A DNA stretch of 64,000 nucleotides from Panonychus citri (GCF_014898815.1 NW_026515495.1:310001-374000); one strand, 5' to 3'; positions 1 to 14,048 are shown, counted from the first letter of the stretch. The notes: a model not told the origin generated them from the sequence alone. Numbers and translations are program-made.

Positions 1-2500
1 ACTTTTTCTTCTTTCATCATTTCATCACATTGAAGATATTTTAACTTTTTAATATCAATAAGAAAGACCTGTGGTCCTTGAGTAAATATACAAAGAAAAA
101 ATGATGAATGAAATGCTACATGAAACACTCATGTAATTTTAAAAATTAATATTAGAAGATAAAGAATGAAAAAAATAATGGTCAACAAGTTGAATTGTAG
201 TCAATAAATGAAAATTTTGACAACACAATTTAATTGAATTCTGTAATCATTATTATCTTTTCCCCTCTTCCTCGGTGATTATCACCTAATTTACCTGTAA
301 AATCACACGAATCTCACCCTGAATACACGATCAGTCTTGTCTTATGTAATCAAAAAGCTCGAAAAGTATTTCAATTAAATGATCATGACGATAATTCTGT
401 ATGTACTTTTCGAATGATTTTCTACCATTGTTTGAATTTTATCATTTTCTTTGATCTTAAAATGAAAAGTTCTTTCACCATCATTCCCGAAACTTTCTCT
501 CCACTTTCATCATGTTGTTTGTCAGTGAGAAGAAAGAGATGGAGAGAGAAAATGGATTCTCAAAGTTTCTTTCTTTTTCTCACTTATGTCTCTCATCATC
601 TTCTTTTTTCTTCTTCTTCTTCTTCTTCTCCTCATTCTAACCAAAGATTCAATGTTCTATTCTCTTTTTTTTTCTTCATCTCTTCGATCCAATAACTATT
701 TTTCTATTCCTTTTTTTTATTCTCTTTCTTTTCTTCTTTCTCTTTTATTTTTCATTCTATTTGTTGAAATAAAGTTTCTCATCTTTGCTCATCCAAACGT
801 TGATTCAATATACGGTTTTGTTATCGGTAAAACTTATCCTCAAATTGATACCATTATTCTTGAGACTCGAGTATAACAGTAATATACATCATTTCGAATT
901 TGCAAAAGTTCTAGTTTTTTTCTTCTCTTCCCTTTACTCTTTTCTCTCTTGATTCTCCTCCCTATTCCACCATGATAGGGTAGCCAAAGGTGAGAAAGTT
1001 CAAATTGATAGCTCAGAGAGCGAGAGAAATGAATACAAAATTGATTGACATTCAAATGAGCTTGAGGTGAAAATGATTCACCTGAAAAAAAAGGTCAGTA
1101 GATTGTAATAAGAAATATGAATGAAATGAGAGCTTAAAATTGATAACAAATGGAATAGAAAACTTTTTTTTTCTACTCTTCAGATAATCAATCAATAACT
1201 TTTTCTAATATCTTGCCGGAGAAAAATTTGTCATAAAAGTGACAAAGTTACTCAAATGATGCCAATGAATTTTTTTTTCTCAAGAATAACCTGAATTCTG
1301 TTTCTCTCCGTAATCATCATCATCATCATTGATAAAAGTCACAATAACAACAGTAATAACAATAATAATCTAAGGTGTTCATTCATTCATCATGTACTTG
1401 AGGAAAAGATTCAATGAAATAACATTAATACTCCCTGATGGTGAAAAAAAATCAATTGTATTGATTCAAAATCATAATTACATTTGATAACTTGGCCGAC
1501 AATTATAATTGTCCATCTTTAACTCATCTAACTGTATATTTATTTGTGGTTATTAATAATAATGATAATAATCGATAAATATACTTTATCATCATCATCA
1601 TCATCATTTATCTTCCAGTGGAAATTAATTACTTTCACTTTGTCTCTGTCTTAATTAATTATCACAACAATTAGAGAAACTGTCAGATTAATAATAATAT
1701 TAAATCCTTAATTATTATTATCATCTTATAGTTTATATATATTTTATATCCTCGATAATAATATTTTTAGTATTTATAATTAGCTCAACAATCAACATGT
1801 AATTCAATTTAAATCTTTATCTAGTCCAATGTTATTAATGAATTATCATAATCATGTTATCATCATCATCATCATTATTATTATTGGAATGATGATTTAT
1901 CACAAAACTTACAATTCTAATAGTTAAATTTACTGAACAAGTAAATATGATGATGAAGAATTGTGATTATTATTATGAATTGTATTCAATTGGATAATAT
2001 AATAATAATAATAAATTACTTTGGAATCCAAATGATGCTAAGAATTTAGTTCTATTATTATATTAGAAACCTCGAACTTGTCCTTTGTCGATGTTCAATT
2101 GAACAAATGTTCTGATTTTTACCTTTTAAAGTATTTCCATCGATTTTACCTGTAATCATGATAATACTAATTTTTTTTTTCTTCTCTTTCATGGAAATTG
2201 AAAAAGTCAATCAAAATATAAGCGACGAAACCAATCTAGTCAAGATTGAAGATTATGCTATTCAAATTGAGCTTTAACCTCTTTCATTTTAAATTGAGCT
2301 CTAATTTGAATATTCAATTAGCATCATTTTTATCGGTGAACAGAAAAATTTGAATATTTATTCATATCGTTAAATGATTCAATTCAATTCATTCAATTCG
2401 TTTCCATGATTAACTATTAACTACTTTTGTTTCTCACACTTTCAACTCATCAAATCGATTAGTATTTAGTAATCGTTTGACAATTAAATCACTATTATCA

Positions 2501-2558
<58 letters not shown>

Positions 2559-2898
2559 CCATGTGAATGAATTTCTCGAATAAATAACATTTGAAACATT
2601 AAAAGAACCAGACAAATACAAAGTTCTAATACATTTCGATTGAGTTATTTAGTTTTTTCTCCAATTCTGCTCATACAAATTAATATGTTCTAATATTTTA
2701 TCATTCGTCGAGTTTATTTACCGTTATGATTGTAAATCAGAATTGAACTTATCATTATTATAATTAGTTTCATGTTAACTATGAATTTTGATCTCAATTT
2801 ACATATAAATATATTTTCCAAACTTTCCAACATGAACTTTTCGAAGTTTTAAATTTTCTCTTGCATTTGTTATTCTCTCTCTCTCATGTTCAAAATAG
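1..2898. other. Non-coding stretch upstream of the first GPCR exon seen
   Basis: No supportable gene. The stretch is AT-rich with (TCT)n, (ATC)n and (AAT)n runs and a long (GA)n tract. Short open frames near 414-876 are low-complexity Ser/Phe/Leu stretches from pyrimidine runs. I looked for exons encoding TM1-TM2 of the downstream receptor (an N-L-A-x-x-D type TM2) and found none, so they lie further left or are missed. The 3' end of the stretch is the intron preceding the receptor exon, closing with an AG at 2897-2898. Confidence 0.6.
2505..2554. repeat. (GA)n microsatellite, about 50 bp
   Basis: Uninterrupted GA dinucleotides. It lies in the presumed intron upstream of the receptor exon. 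Confidence 0.95.
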
Positions 2899-5800
2899 GA
2901 TATTGGCCCTTTGGGAGATTAACATGTAACTTTTGGGTTACCTGTGATGTTCTGTGTTGTAGCTCTTCCATATATCATATGTGTTTCATCAGCGTTGGTC
3001 GATATGTTGGCATAAAGAATCCGCTTCATGCTCGACAAGCTCGACTTCTTGTTTCAAGACGAGCAGTTCTCTTGAAGATCGTAATCGTTTGGCTGATTGC
3101 CGCTTTAATTACAAGTCCAATCACAATACTTGGAGTAATTGATTCGTCCAATATTATGCCTGATCCATTAGTTTGTTCAATTGATAATAAATACTTTCTA
3201 ATTATCGGTAAGTAATACATGATCATATTTATAGTCTCTTTTTTCATTCAATGTTAAACTTCAATTTGTACCAAACGATAATGTCAACTTAATGTAAATG
3301 TCTTAATCCATGGGAATAACTTTTCCCATTCAAACAGAATATTGATTAATTGATTTATCATGATTCTCTCATAATTTGTATACTTTATTATTTTAACTAA
3401 AATAATTATTGACTAATAATTTTTTTCTTTTTATGGTTTGATGAACTTTCCTCTCTCTCTCTATCTTTTCGTCGATTTCAATGGTCCAATTTGAAGGAGC
3501 TTTCAGTGCCTTTTATTTACCAATGATGATTATGGTTAACAGTTATGTTCTAACTGTTCGATTATTGAGAAGAAAAGCGAAATTTTGTAAAAATTCTACT
3601 GATCCTGGTAAATGGCCTCCATCTTCTCGAACCTCAATCACCGAGAAATCTCATGGGAATCAAGGTGATAATGGAAAGTATTCAGGTAAACTTATTCTCT
3701 CTCTCACTTTCTCTATCAGTTCGATATATTTAAGATAATGTCATTATTGCTTCAGTTATCATCATCATTTGTTACACAATCCATATAATATCATGTATGT
3801 AAGTTAATAGTTATCACTAAATATTATATTATTATTATTATTATTATTATATTCAACTCTCACCTTGACAAGGTTATACAAAGAAACAATATTTTTCATC
3901 TTACAACCTGAGTAACTGAGTATATGGGAGTAAATAATATTAGTAATAAATTGTTTACTCTTCAGGTTGACAATCAATTTGTATCAATATAATACTAGAA
4001 CAACAATCAACAATCATCAAGCCAGAAAAATAAAACACTGTAATCAAAGATAATTCATCATGTTAAATGATCAACTTATCGGTTTGTTATTGGAATCGTT
4101 GAATTAGTCTGTTTGTTTTAAGATTAACTCTGAGAAAAGTGAATACATCGAGAGATACATGGTCCTAAATATCGTGTTCAATATAAGGATAAAAACCTGA
4201 GTTTTTAATATTGTGATTTCTGATCACGTTAATTCACATAGAGTACATCAAATTTAATATCATTACGTGAGTTGAAAGGAAGTTGAAGATATTACATATA
4301 TTTATTAGTTAAGATGATGATTATGATTATATTGAACATTATGATGATCATGATGATGAAGAAAAAAATATGATTGTATTAACCTGAACGAGTTCGTGTT
4401 ACTCCACTTGGATCAATGTGAATAAAATTACCATGTAAATATTGAATAAACATTGAGGTTGACCAATTTTCCATCATTTTCATCATCATCTTCATCTTCA
4501 TCTTCATATTGTAATGGGCTACAGTCAATTAGATTACTTTAATCACTATAATTATTGAGATAATAATATCATGCAAATGATCATGAATGGAAAACTTTTC
4601 ACAATTATTATCATAAAATACATGATGAAATGGATAATCGAATATGTTTCAACTCTTTTTTTTTCTTTCTCTTCGTCGATTTTCATTATTGTTTTTCTAT
4701 CATTTTCGTCCAATTCAATAGATAATCAAAGATGCTTCAAACGGGATTTCGACACTCGCAAAATTAAAACTACCTTCAGTTTTAAAACTCGAAGTCTCCA
4801 CTCGATATCAGATGATAATGATAATAATAATTTCAGAAGGAGTTCTAATCAAATAGGGTGAGGTTCAAATCTTTTTTTTTCCTTCTTCTCTTTTACTTGT
4901 TCGTGTTCATTGTACGATCATAATTGAGGTCGAAATAATTTACGAACAGAATTGGACTAATATGATATTCTAATGTTTTCCTTTCGTTCTGTTAATATTT
5001 ATTTATATCTCTATGAACATAGGAATAAACGACCTTCTCCATCTGGGTCAATATTGGGAGGTCAATTTGGTACCGATATAAGATGTCGAATATCTAAATA
5101 TTATAATACCCAGCCCATGATGATACGAACATTAGGTTCATCTGTACAGGTTCGAACTGAGCAAAAAGCGACGCAAGTTCTTGGTTTGGTCTTTTTCTTA
5201 TTCATCATTTGCTGGTCACCCTTTTTTACTCGTAACCTTATCGAGGCTCTTTTTACGAATATACAAATGCCCGCTTCTTTACCAACGATATTCCTCTGGT
5301 TAGGTTACTTCTCATCGACCATTAATCCCGTTATTTATACAATTTTCAATCGAAATTTTCGCCGAGCATTTCGACGAATAATTTTATGTCAAACAATCAA
5401 GTATCGACTTCAACGAAGTTCACAATCATTTACACCTAATCAACGTATCGGTGGTCGTAGAGGTATTTACAATAATTCCAATCAAAATAGTCCAAATGTA
5501 AACAACAATAACAACAATAACGATAACGATAACGATGATAATGATAATGATAATGTTAATGATAACCCTGATTCTGGAATGCTGATAATGTTAACATGGA
5601 TAATATTAATCTAAATGAGAATAGTTCAGATGATTGTCCTAATTCAATTCATGGTTATGTCTATTCTCAGGGTGGATTGATGATAAATACAAGGAAACCT
5701 GTTGATTGTAATGAATATTCCGATGGTGGGAATCATGAACCAATGGATGATCAGGATAATATTAATAAAGATTATCATGATAATGTTATATCAAAAAAGA

Positions 5801-6048
5801 AGGGAAAACTTTTTGTGTCAAAGATTTGCTATCACACTTCATCAAATGATGAACAATCAGTTGAACATGATGATAATAATGATAATCATCATCACCATCA
5901 TCATGTAATCTCATCTAATAGTAAATATCAATCAGGTGATAATAATTATTCTGATTCATTAAACATGAGATATTGGGATTATCAAAGGTCCCATTTTAAA
6001 AATCGATCTGACCCTTTGGCTACACTTAAGTGTTGCTCTGAAGTTTAA
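2899..6048 (+). CDS. 5-HT2-type biogenic amine GPCR, 5'-partial, with an apparent C-tail frameshift
   Basis: Exons, inferred from GT-AG sites with matching phases: 2899-3207 (phase 1 out), 3497-3685 (phase 1), 4722-4857 (phase 2), 5023 onward. Exon 1 carries the end of ECL1 (GYWPFG), TM3 with conserved Cys, and TM4. Exon 2 carries TM5 (AFSAFYLPMMIMVNSY). Exon 3 is ICL3. Exon 4 carries TM6 with FIICWSPFF (CWxP) and TM7 with NPVIYTIFN (NPxxY). The TM3/TM4 wording is closest to 5-HT2 receptors as I recall them. Such receptors couple amine binding at the plasma membrane to G proteins. The DRY motif reads GRY (SVGRYVGI). The TM7 frame stops at 5614 after an Asn/Asp-rich tail, while an overlapping frame (open 5572-6048) continues the Asn/Asp/His-rich tail and ends CCSEV, a class I PDZ ligand. 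A one-base deletion between 5572 and 5614 would explain this. TM1-TM2 are not seen. Another aminergic receptor subtype is possible. Confidence 0.85.
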
Positions 6049-6863
6049 TGTGACAATTAGTAAACTAATTACAAACAATTTACTATCAATACAAATGACA
6101 ATGAAATCCATTCACATATCAATCGTTTCTCTCTCTCTCACTGATTTTCATTCATTCATCATCATTAATCATCTTCAATCTGTTATGCAATTTTAATTAA
6201 CTTTACACTTTAGGTCAAACTCAATAAGTTTGATTGTAATCAGAAAATCAACAAATTGTAATTTTCTTACAACAACAACAAAAACTAATCATTTGTTAAA
6301 ATTTGTTCATTATCCACATATGATTAAATTTGTGATTAAATTCGTAAGTGTATTAAATGTTTTTCCTTTCAAAATTTATATACAAAACAAAACCGAACAA
6401 AAATAAAATCAATCAAAGAAAAGACAATTATAATTATTAATCGAAAAAGTGAAAAGAAAAAAATTTCGAGTCAAATTTTAGTTCTTTTTTCACTCACTAG
6501 ATGGAGCCACTTATTCGGCGGCTTTTTAATGGAAAAACAGACAACCAGCTCCATCTGCCGAGTTTCGGTTCCATTTCACTTCCAATCGATAATTTAAACC
6601 GACAATCAGACCGACATCTTCTTTGGTCAATGAGAATTACAATTACTGCGAATGCGTTAATGTTGTAAATTTCGCATTTGCTTTTATCTCTTTCAACGGT
6701 GAGCTTCATCTTAGCTAATTTTTTTTGCTCTTCACTTCATCTCTCTCAGTTTCTTTTCTCTCTTTCTCTTTGTGGTTGTTTTTTCTATTCAATAAAATCT
6801 TTTGCTACTTAATTCCATCGAAACATTTCAATTAGAGAATTTATTGAAAATTCTGTTCCCATC
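6049..6863. other. Intergenic region between the GPCR and the Ig-domain gene
   Basis: No gene supported. It contains an inverted pair AGATGGAGC (6499-6507) and GCTCCATCT (6548-6556) with GGCGGC nearby, in otherwise AT-rich DNA. This is about 300 bp upstream of the Ig gene's start codon and is a reasonable candidate promoter-proximal element. That function is inference only. Confidence 0.5.
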
Positions 6864-9800
6864 ATGTTATCGATAATTCAATCTTGGAATCTAGTCTATT
6901 TCTTTTTTATGTTTGCCTGTTTATCATCTTTCTCTAATTGTAAGTACAATTTAATCTTCTTTCTCACCGCCTTCAACTGTTTCTCTCTCTCTCTCTTTGA
7001 GGAGAATTTCAATTATTCAGTGAATCTGATTTTCTTTTCTAATTTTTTTTTCTCTTCATCTTATTTCCTGAAGGCTTGAAAATAATTCCAGAAGGAACTC
7101 AAGAAGTGAGATGGGTCAATGAAAGTTTCGTGTTGACATGTTTCGAGGAAGGAGACATGACCGATCGTAAGTTATTCTACTAATATTCTAAGATTATTGA
7201 TGCTACAACAAAAAGAAAACAATTTAAATGGTCAACAATTAATCGCTGATAATTTTGCAATTTTTATTTCCTTGAACACAAACAAAAAACCAGGAAAACT
7301 GGAATGGACTCAAAGTGGAATAGCTGATCCAAGTTTCGTATTGCAACAAGAAAATCATGGTAAGTCCTTGATTCAACTCGAATTATATCATTTCTATCTC
7401 TCTCCTTTATCGATATGATCACGTTGATGATTCATGTTCTCGACACGCATTCGCAGTAACATCAATTTCCATTAACCAAAGAAGATGTCGGCTGAAAGCA
7501 GCTATCATCATCTTTCTCATCATCATCATCCCATAAACCCCAACATAGGTCGACCCAAGTTTAATCCTCTATTTCATCCTCATCATCATGTAGCTTTCGA
7601 GAGAGAGATTGAGTTGATGTTTAATCTTTAATTTCCTTGAGCAATTTACTTTTTTTTCATAATATTTAAGCTCAATTCAATTGATAGTTGCATGTTGTTG
7701 TTGTTGTTGGATATTTATACCCACACCTTATTATTAAAACTCAATTATGACCCTTGACCTTCATCTGTCAGTTAAAAATCAATATAAATATTGAAATGAT
7801 GATGAAAACAAATTGAATAATCATGAAATTTCAATTGTCATTATGATTTAAATTGATTGAGATTCTCTGTTTTTGCTTTTATTAAACTTAGCCAACAATC
7901 ATCATAATCAAGTGTCAATCAATCAAACACACTAATTAATCAACATTTTCTCAATCAAGTGTTTCGTTTTTGTTATTATTGTTAGAATCGATTCCATGAA
8001 AAACTCAAGAATAACTTTTTTTTTTATTTTCTATTTTTCTCCATTCATGATAATTTGTAATCAGTAAAAGTGTAAACCTTTGGGTGGAAAGAGAGTAGAG
8101 TTGAAAATTTAAAGTTCTTATAATACACAAAACGCACACGCCATTTTTTTCTTCTTCTTGGCGAAAATCATTCGATTTAACTGATTTAATTCCAATTCTC
8201 TCTCTCTCTCTCATCAACAGGTCATCAACTTCGATTGTTGGTCTACTTCGCAAAGAAGCACAATGCTGGTGAATATACGTGTGTTCTTAAAGACGTAAGT
8301 CTATTTTTCTTTAATTATTCCAATCAAAAACTCTAAACTTGATCTTATCGAACACAATCAATTCTAATTGAGAATATCCTTTATGTGGATGCTCAAGGTG
8401 ACCACAATCAAGAAGCACTGATAGTTAAATCTTCATTCTATTACTATTATATTTGCTCCTCTTCCTTTTGCTGGTAAGAAAAAGGGAGAAAATGTCACCA
8501 GAACAAGAGAGAGAGAGAGAGAGAGTTGCTGACTAATTGAAATCGCTTTCACTCACTCGAACCAATTAGGATGACAAGGTCATTTCTCTCTCTCACTCAT
8601 AATTCATCTAAATAATATCTTCATCCTCTTATCTTGAAATGCAAAACTGATGCAACTCTAATTTTATTAATTCCCTTCATCAAATGTTCATCCTTTAGAA
8701 AATAAGATTTGTCATGATAATCAGTTTTACTTTCCAATTCTTATCCATTCATCTGAGTCGATATTCTTGATAGAAACACGCTCATGATTGATTTTCAACC
8801 AACATCATAAATTAGATCAAAATTTACTTTGAATTGTAAAATATAAACTTTTCTTCATATTTATTTGTTCAATGGTCAAGAAGAAGAGTCCATTTGAACA
8901 TTTCAAGTAACTCGAAGGAAAGTTTTTAGGAAATTTGAAACTCGATATCTGTGTTTATGTGTCTATGTCATTATCGAATCTAATTGATATCATTTTCACT
9001 CAAATTCTCAATTTATATTCCTCATGAGTGATCACCGATAAGATGAGAATTGATAATATTTATTTAATGTGTCATTTCATATTTTATTCATCAATTTCCA
9101 CCATATTTATATATATATATTTACAGACTCGATCCAATCAAGTAATTGAATTTAAGTCGATAACCATGAATATTTTTGACAGGATTCATTTTATTGGTGA
9201 GTTAATTTTCATTGTTTACAATATTGTAAACAAGAAAAAAAAAATTTTATTCATATTGAGAGTTTTGATTAATTGAAAGATTATCGTCAAAATTTCATCA
9301 ATCTATTTGTCATTTCAGGTCAACAAAATCGAGAAGTGAGAGAGAATCAAAATGCTGAACTAGTCTGTAAATTCAGTTACGATGAGCAGCTTAAAGTTTC
9401 CGTATCATGGAATGGGCGAAATGGAATTGAACAACTCAATGGGTCAACTAATAAGTACAGAATAAATAATATTGAAGGACGTCCATACACATCGATATTG
9501 ACCATTTCTCAGGTCAAAAAGGAAGACGCTGGTTCGTATACCTGTCAAGTTCTGGTCAACTCTTTGCGTAAAACTGACATCAAATTTTTCGCACTTGGTT
9601 TAAATGTCGTCTGTAAGTATCAGTCCATTCATTTCAATCGATTATTATTATTATTCAAATTTTCCCAATGGTCAACTTTTCGTTATTTTTTATCTTCATT
9701 TCTTTATCAACTTTATCATGACAATTTCCGTTCATTTCCATGTTCAAACAAACTGAACTAGGTCAAGTTAGTTGACAAACTAATAGCTAAAGGAAAGAGA

Positions 9801-12191
9801 GATGACAAGATAAGTGGTCAATGATAATAATATATAAAAAAAGGAGAATGATGATTAAGATGATAATGTTTTTACTTCTCAAATGAATTATTATTATCAT
9901 TCTATCATGAGAAGATAATTGAATCGATTTCTCTCATAATCTACTATACATGGAACAACTCAATGAACTTGGATTATCAGGTTGATAGATTTTGAATAAA
10001 CTGTTAATTCACTGAAATAGCTGATCAGTTAGTGTTCAGTTTTCAATGATAATATTGAAATTCTAATGGAAAAGGGCGTTGCCATGTCTCTTATTCATGG
10101 TAGTAATTTTCATGGTAAAACGTATTCATGATGAAATTCATTGTGATAATTAATAGATTTTCAAGTTTACTAGCATGTTGATACTTTCCTAAATTGTAAT
10201 TGAATTGATCGTCTATTGTTTTTATCTCTTGTTCAATAGATGGACCTAAATTTCATAAAAATGAATCGGATACCGGATGGATTGATGAGAAAAAGTTCTT
10301 GAGTCGTGAAGGTCGAGATAAACCTGTAACATTGCGATGTGTCGTTGATGCAAATCCGAAAGCTCGAATCGCTTGGCAATTAGCAAGTAATCGAGCTCTT
10401 TCCAATGATTCAATCAATTACACTCATGTTATCAAGGAAGGAGATAATTTCAGTGAATTGAAACTCTTTTACAAAACACCAACGGCAACCAGCAAGAATC
10501 GGCCCATTAAGGATAAGACAATCACACCCAATGAATTTCGTTGTGATGCTTCAAATCTATACGGTGAAGATTCCCGTCGATATTATGTGAAAATTAGTAA
10601 ACTTCCCAAAATGCCTGATATATTGGATTACACAATTGCTAATAATCTGTTGACCTTAACAATCAAAGATCAGAAAATAACTCCTCCAGTTGATAAATAT
10701 CGAGTTCGTATTCACAATAAAGACTTTGAATTCAATGCAAGTAAGTATCAAATTCAATCAACTAATTAATTGGTCAATGACTTTCCAATAGGTGAATAAT
10801 GTTCATGCTATTTTAATAATCAACTTCCTATTGATAAGCTTCATTTCTGATTACATGTCACTCTCTATGTTTCTCTCTCTCTCTCTCTCCTTTCTGTCTT
10901 TCCAATTATCATCATCTAATTTGAGTAATCACGAAAATCATCAACAATCATCCAATTGTGCAATCAATTTTTTCCACATCAATTGTCCTCTTTAATTACT
11001 CAGCTAATGATAAGATTATTTGTTTCCCCTATGAATACAAATTGATAGATTATTTTAATTTACATTTTTTCACTATTGTTGACCACTAATTCCTGATAAT
11101 ATTACTCATATTTAAAAAATAGATTATCGATCAGCACTGATAATATATCATTTGTTTATCATAATAGATTCTCTTGTTGATTTGATCGCTTTCAACAGAA
11201 ATCAATCAACTGTAGATTGATGAAGTCATAGAAAACTAAATGAGAGAAAGAGAAAGATCCAGAGAGTGTCCTACTCTCTCTCTCTCTCTCTCTCTCCTTT
11301 TCCACCTTACTAAAACCCACCCCACCTTGTTACATGTTCCTCCCTCGATTACACTCATAAGATTGTCTCTTTTTCTTGACTACCGATGATCATTTTTAAT
11401 TCAAAACAAAGTTTATGATGACAATCAAACTCTCAACCTAATACTTGCCATAGATTCACCTTGACTACAACCAAGGCACATTAAACAGTTGATACATTAG
11501 CTTTTCTCTCAATTTGATTGCGTGTTTTATTGTCCCCTTGTTGTTGATGATAATGATGATTATGAATCAGCATAATATTTATTATCTATTATCTCTCTCC
11601 CATTTCATTTAATCTTGTCCGATAGTTGACCTAAACTAACCCGAAAAAGCAAAAAAGAGACCTAATATCGATTGCATATGTTATGCATAATATGCAAATT
11701 GAGGCACGTCTTTGGCAGCGCAATTTAACCAAAGAAAACGTGTAATTAAATTTTTACGCTTTTCCCACAATTCAATTTACACGAGCAACCAAATCATCAT
11801 TTATTCGCGTGCATTCAAAACAAAAACAAGCAAAGAGTAACATCTTGATTTAGTTGGTAGATTTTTCTGTTAATCATCAAGTCATTTCTCTCTATCTCTC
11901 TTTCAAAGTTCATGATAACTTTTAGAATCCTCAATGAGATGATTTCTTCATTTTTCTAGCACTTTGATTATCCCTTATGGAAAAGGAAATAAGTTTTTAT
12001 ACTTCTCTCATTCTCATCGTTTAGAAGATGAAAAGGATTCTTCATCTTCTGCATCATTTTCTATCTTCTATTGTGTTTGCCGTTTTCTCTTTTAAATGTC
12101 TCCCTCATCATCATCTCTTCCCTTCTCCTCCTTCTCATCCATCGCTCAATAGAATTAAAATGATCACCGAACTAGTGCCATCTGTCTATTC

Positions 12192-12237
<46 letters not shown>

Positions 12238-14048
12238 CTTCCTTCTTTTTACCGGATCTTAGGTTCTTCTCGTGCGCTAAGTAGTATTTTTTTTCATTTT
12301 TGTTCTAAAATTCAATCGATTGTTCGAACAATTTTTTGTTCTCTTCTAAAAGATAAAAGAGAATATGGAAAAGTCCGATCAATCAAGCGAATCTTACAAT
12401 TTAAACCTGATTAGGATTCGATAAAATAAAAGCCATAGTAATAAGATAATGTCCATTGTCTATTATTCTGTGTACACACCTTAGCGTGAGTCAAATGCTC
12501 GTTAATTTATCTCCATAAATCTTATGGTTCCACTTTCATGTTTATGTTATAATTACAGTTAATCTATTAATTTCTCTCTGTTTATAATCCTAATTAACCA
12601 ATAGAATCAAGTTAAATCTGTTAGGCGGGAAACACCTAAATTACTTTGCGATTTTCGGACTAATCTTTACCCTCTCTTTAATCACTTCCTATTGTGTATG
12701 TGTTGATTATTTTACGATTTCAATTTCAAATCACTCCCAATAATTTGGATCATGATTATGATTAATAAAAAACCTTATCTTGTTATATTACTTTCGATCC
12801 AAGGTCAAGCCATTAAGCTTAAATCTCTCTATCTCTCTCATGTTAACATTGATTATATCTCTGGAAACTTTATCGATCGATCGATGAAAAAAGTCCTGTC
12901 ACATTTATTATTATGTTTCCTATCCAAAGAAGGAAAAAATAACAATCTAAACCATATCTTCATCTTTTGCCTCATTTTCCCTCTTTCTCTCTCTCTCTTG
13001 TCATCTTCTCTACACTTACACTGCCATTATTATCTTCCCTCCTTTCCTCCTCCTCCTCTTCCACACTCACTTTCCCTCTCCCACTTTGGCTTGTACCTTC
13101 CTGGTACTTCTTATAATTCGAGGTGATCACTCGATCGCCTTACCCTCGAATCCTATTCGGATTGTTAATGAATTATGGATTCATCGGCCTTGAGATTCTG
13201 AATGGAACACTAAATTTCATCATCATGTTCCTCTTGAATATTATCATCATGGTTCTTTTGTTATTGTTATTGCTTCTTTCTTTCTCTCTCTCTCTCTCTC
13301 CTTTTTGATCGACCTACTTCAATTCCAAAGTGAATATTGCTCAAACTCAGAGCATTTCATGTAACCATCCTTCGAACTAGGTCATGTTTTATATCAACAT
13401 TTCGAGTCTTTTCATCTCTATATCCTTGTTTTCCTGGTTCCTGGTAATTCTAAATGCTAATATTTTACTTCGATGAAATCAAGTTCCCTATGTCATCACA
13501 AATATCCAAACTCGAAAAGACTTGGAAACTAATAAAAGTCCAAAGGGAAAGAGAGAAACGTTCACAAGCTCGTCCTGCGTAAACCAATTGAATCTTTATT
13601 TAGATTCAACTGTTTTTTATATATTTTCTTCATGAGGATAAGTTTCAGGGTGAAAACAAATACACCCACTGAATTGATGCAAAGAATCAAAATAAAAGCA
13701 GATTCAATCACATAAAGATGGAGCATAAAAATCACATAGATTTTATGAAGATTATTAAATAGCATAATTGTTATCCATTAGAATCAAATGTTAATTTCGA
13801 TTGTTTTTTGTTCTTTCTTTCTAGATCATGATAACAATCAAACTTACACCGTTCAAATTGATAAAGTTCCCGGTGGTGACCACTCATTCCTCTTCTTTGC
13901 CCATAATCCCGTTGGTTGGTCCGAACCATTGGCCGATGAAGCGATGAAACTTTCGATTAACCTTTCAAGTTCATTATCTCCTCTTATTCATCTTTTAATT
14001 TTACTTTTTGCAATCTCCATTTCGACTCGTGTTTTTATCTCAGTATGA
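6864..14048 (+). CDS. Immunoglobulin-superfamily surface protein, three Ig domains plus FN3-like domain
   Basis: Eight exons with consistent GT-AG sites and phases: 6864-6939, 7074-7166, 7294-7359, 8221-8294, 9127-9196, 9319-9612, 10240-10740, 13825-14048. Together they encode 465 residues. Exon 1 is a signal peptide (FFFMFACLSSFSN). Ig1 spans exons 2-4, with Cys in FVLTCFEE and the hallmark AGEYTCV. Ig2 is exon 6, with ELVCKF, VSWNG and EDAGSYTCQV. Ig3 is in exon 7, with VTLRCVV, IAWQL and FRCDASNLYG, followed by a fibronectin-III-like stretch that runs into exon 8 (YTVQIDKV, HNPVGWSEP). The last ~30 residues are Ser-rich then hydrophobic with almost no cytoplasmic tail, which suggests a GPI-anchor signal rather than a signalling receptor. 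The architecture fits a neural-type adhesion molecule (NCAM/fasciclin-2-like in general plan). I cannot name the orthologue. The final intron is 3.1 kb and holds microsatellites and a GT92 fragment. Confidence 0.85.
12192..12232. repeat. (TC)n microsatellite in the Ig-gene last intron
   Basis: About 20 uninterrupted TC repeats. They make a spurious Ser/Leu-rich open frame around 12028-12414. Confidence 0.95.
13500..13597 (-). pseudogene. Decayed fragment of a GT92 N-terminus inside an intron
   Basis: On the minus strand this stretch reads IQLVYAGRACERF followed by a hydrophobic LWTFISFQVF segment. It parallels the start of the GT92 protein at 19660 (IQFVYAGRAYKRL then a hydrophobic LWTCVCFLVY anchor). 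At DNA level, 13555-13592 matches 19620-19657 with only a few mismatches (shared AAGCTCGTCC and GCGTAAAC blocks). The position of the start Met reads AAG, so initiation is lost. No further GT92 homology is apparent on the 5' side of the minus-strand fragment. I read it as the remnant of another family member that inserted into or was overrun by the Ig gene intron. Confidence 0.55.

Noticed and set aside
586..876. Leu/Phe-rich open frame that could mimic receptor transmembrane segments
   Set aside because: It comes from TTC/TCT repeats, has no TM1-TM2 signature, and its frame does not join the exon at 2899 by any clear splice site.
12028..13126. Open frames in the last intron of the Ig gene
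   Set aside because: Pyrimidine-rich low complexity; the flanking exons 10240-10740 and 13825-14048 join in phase without them.
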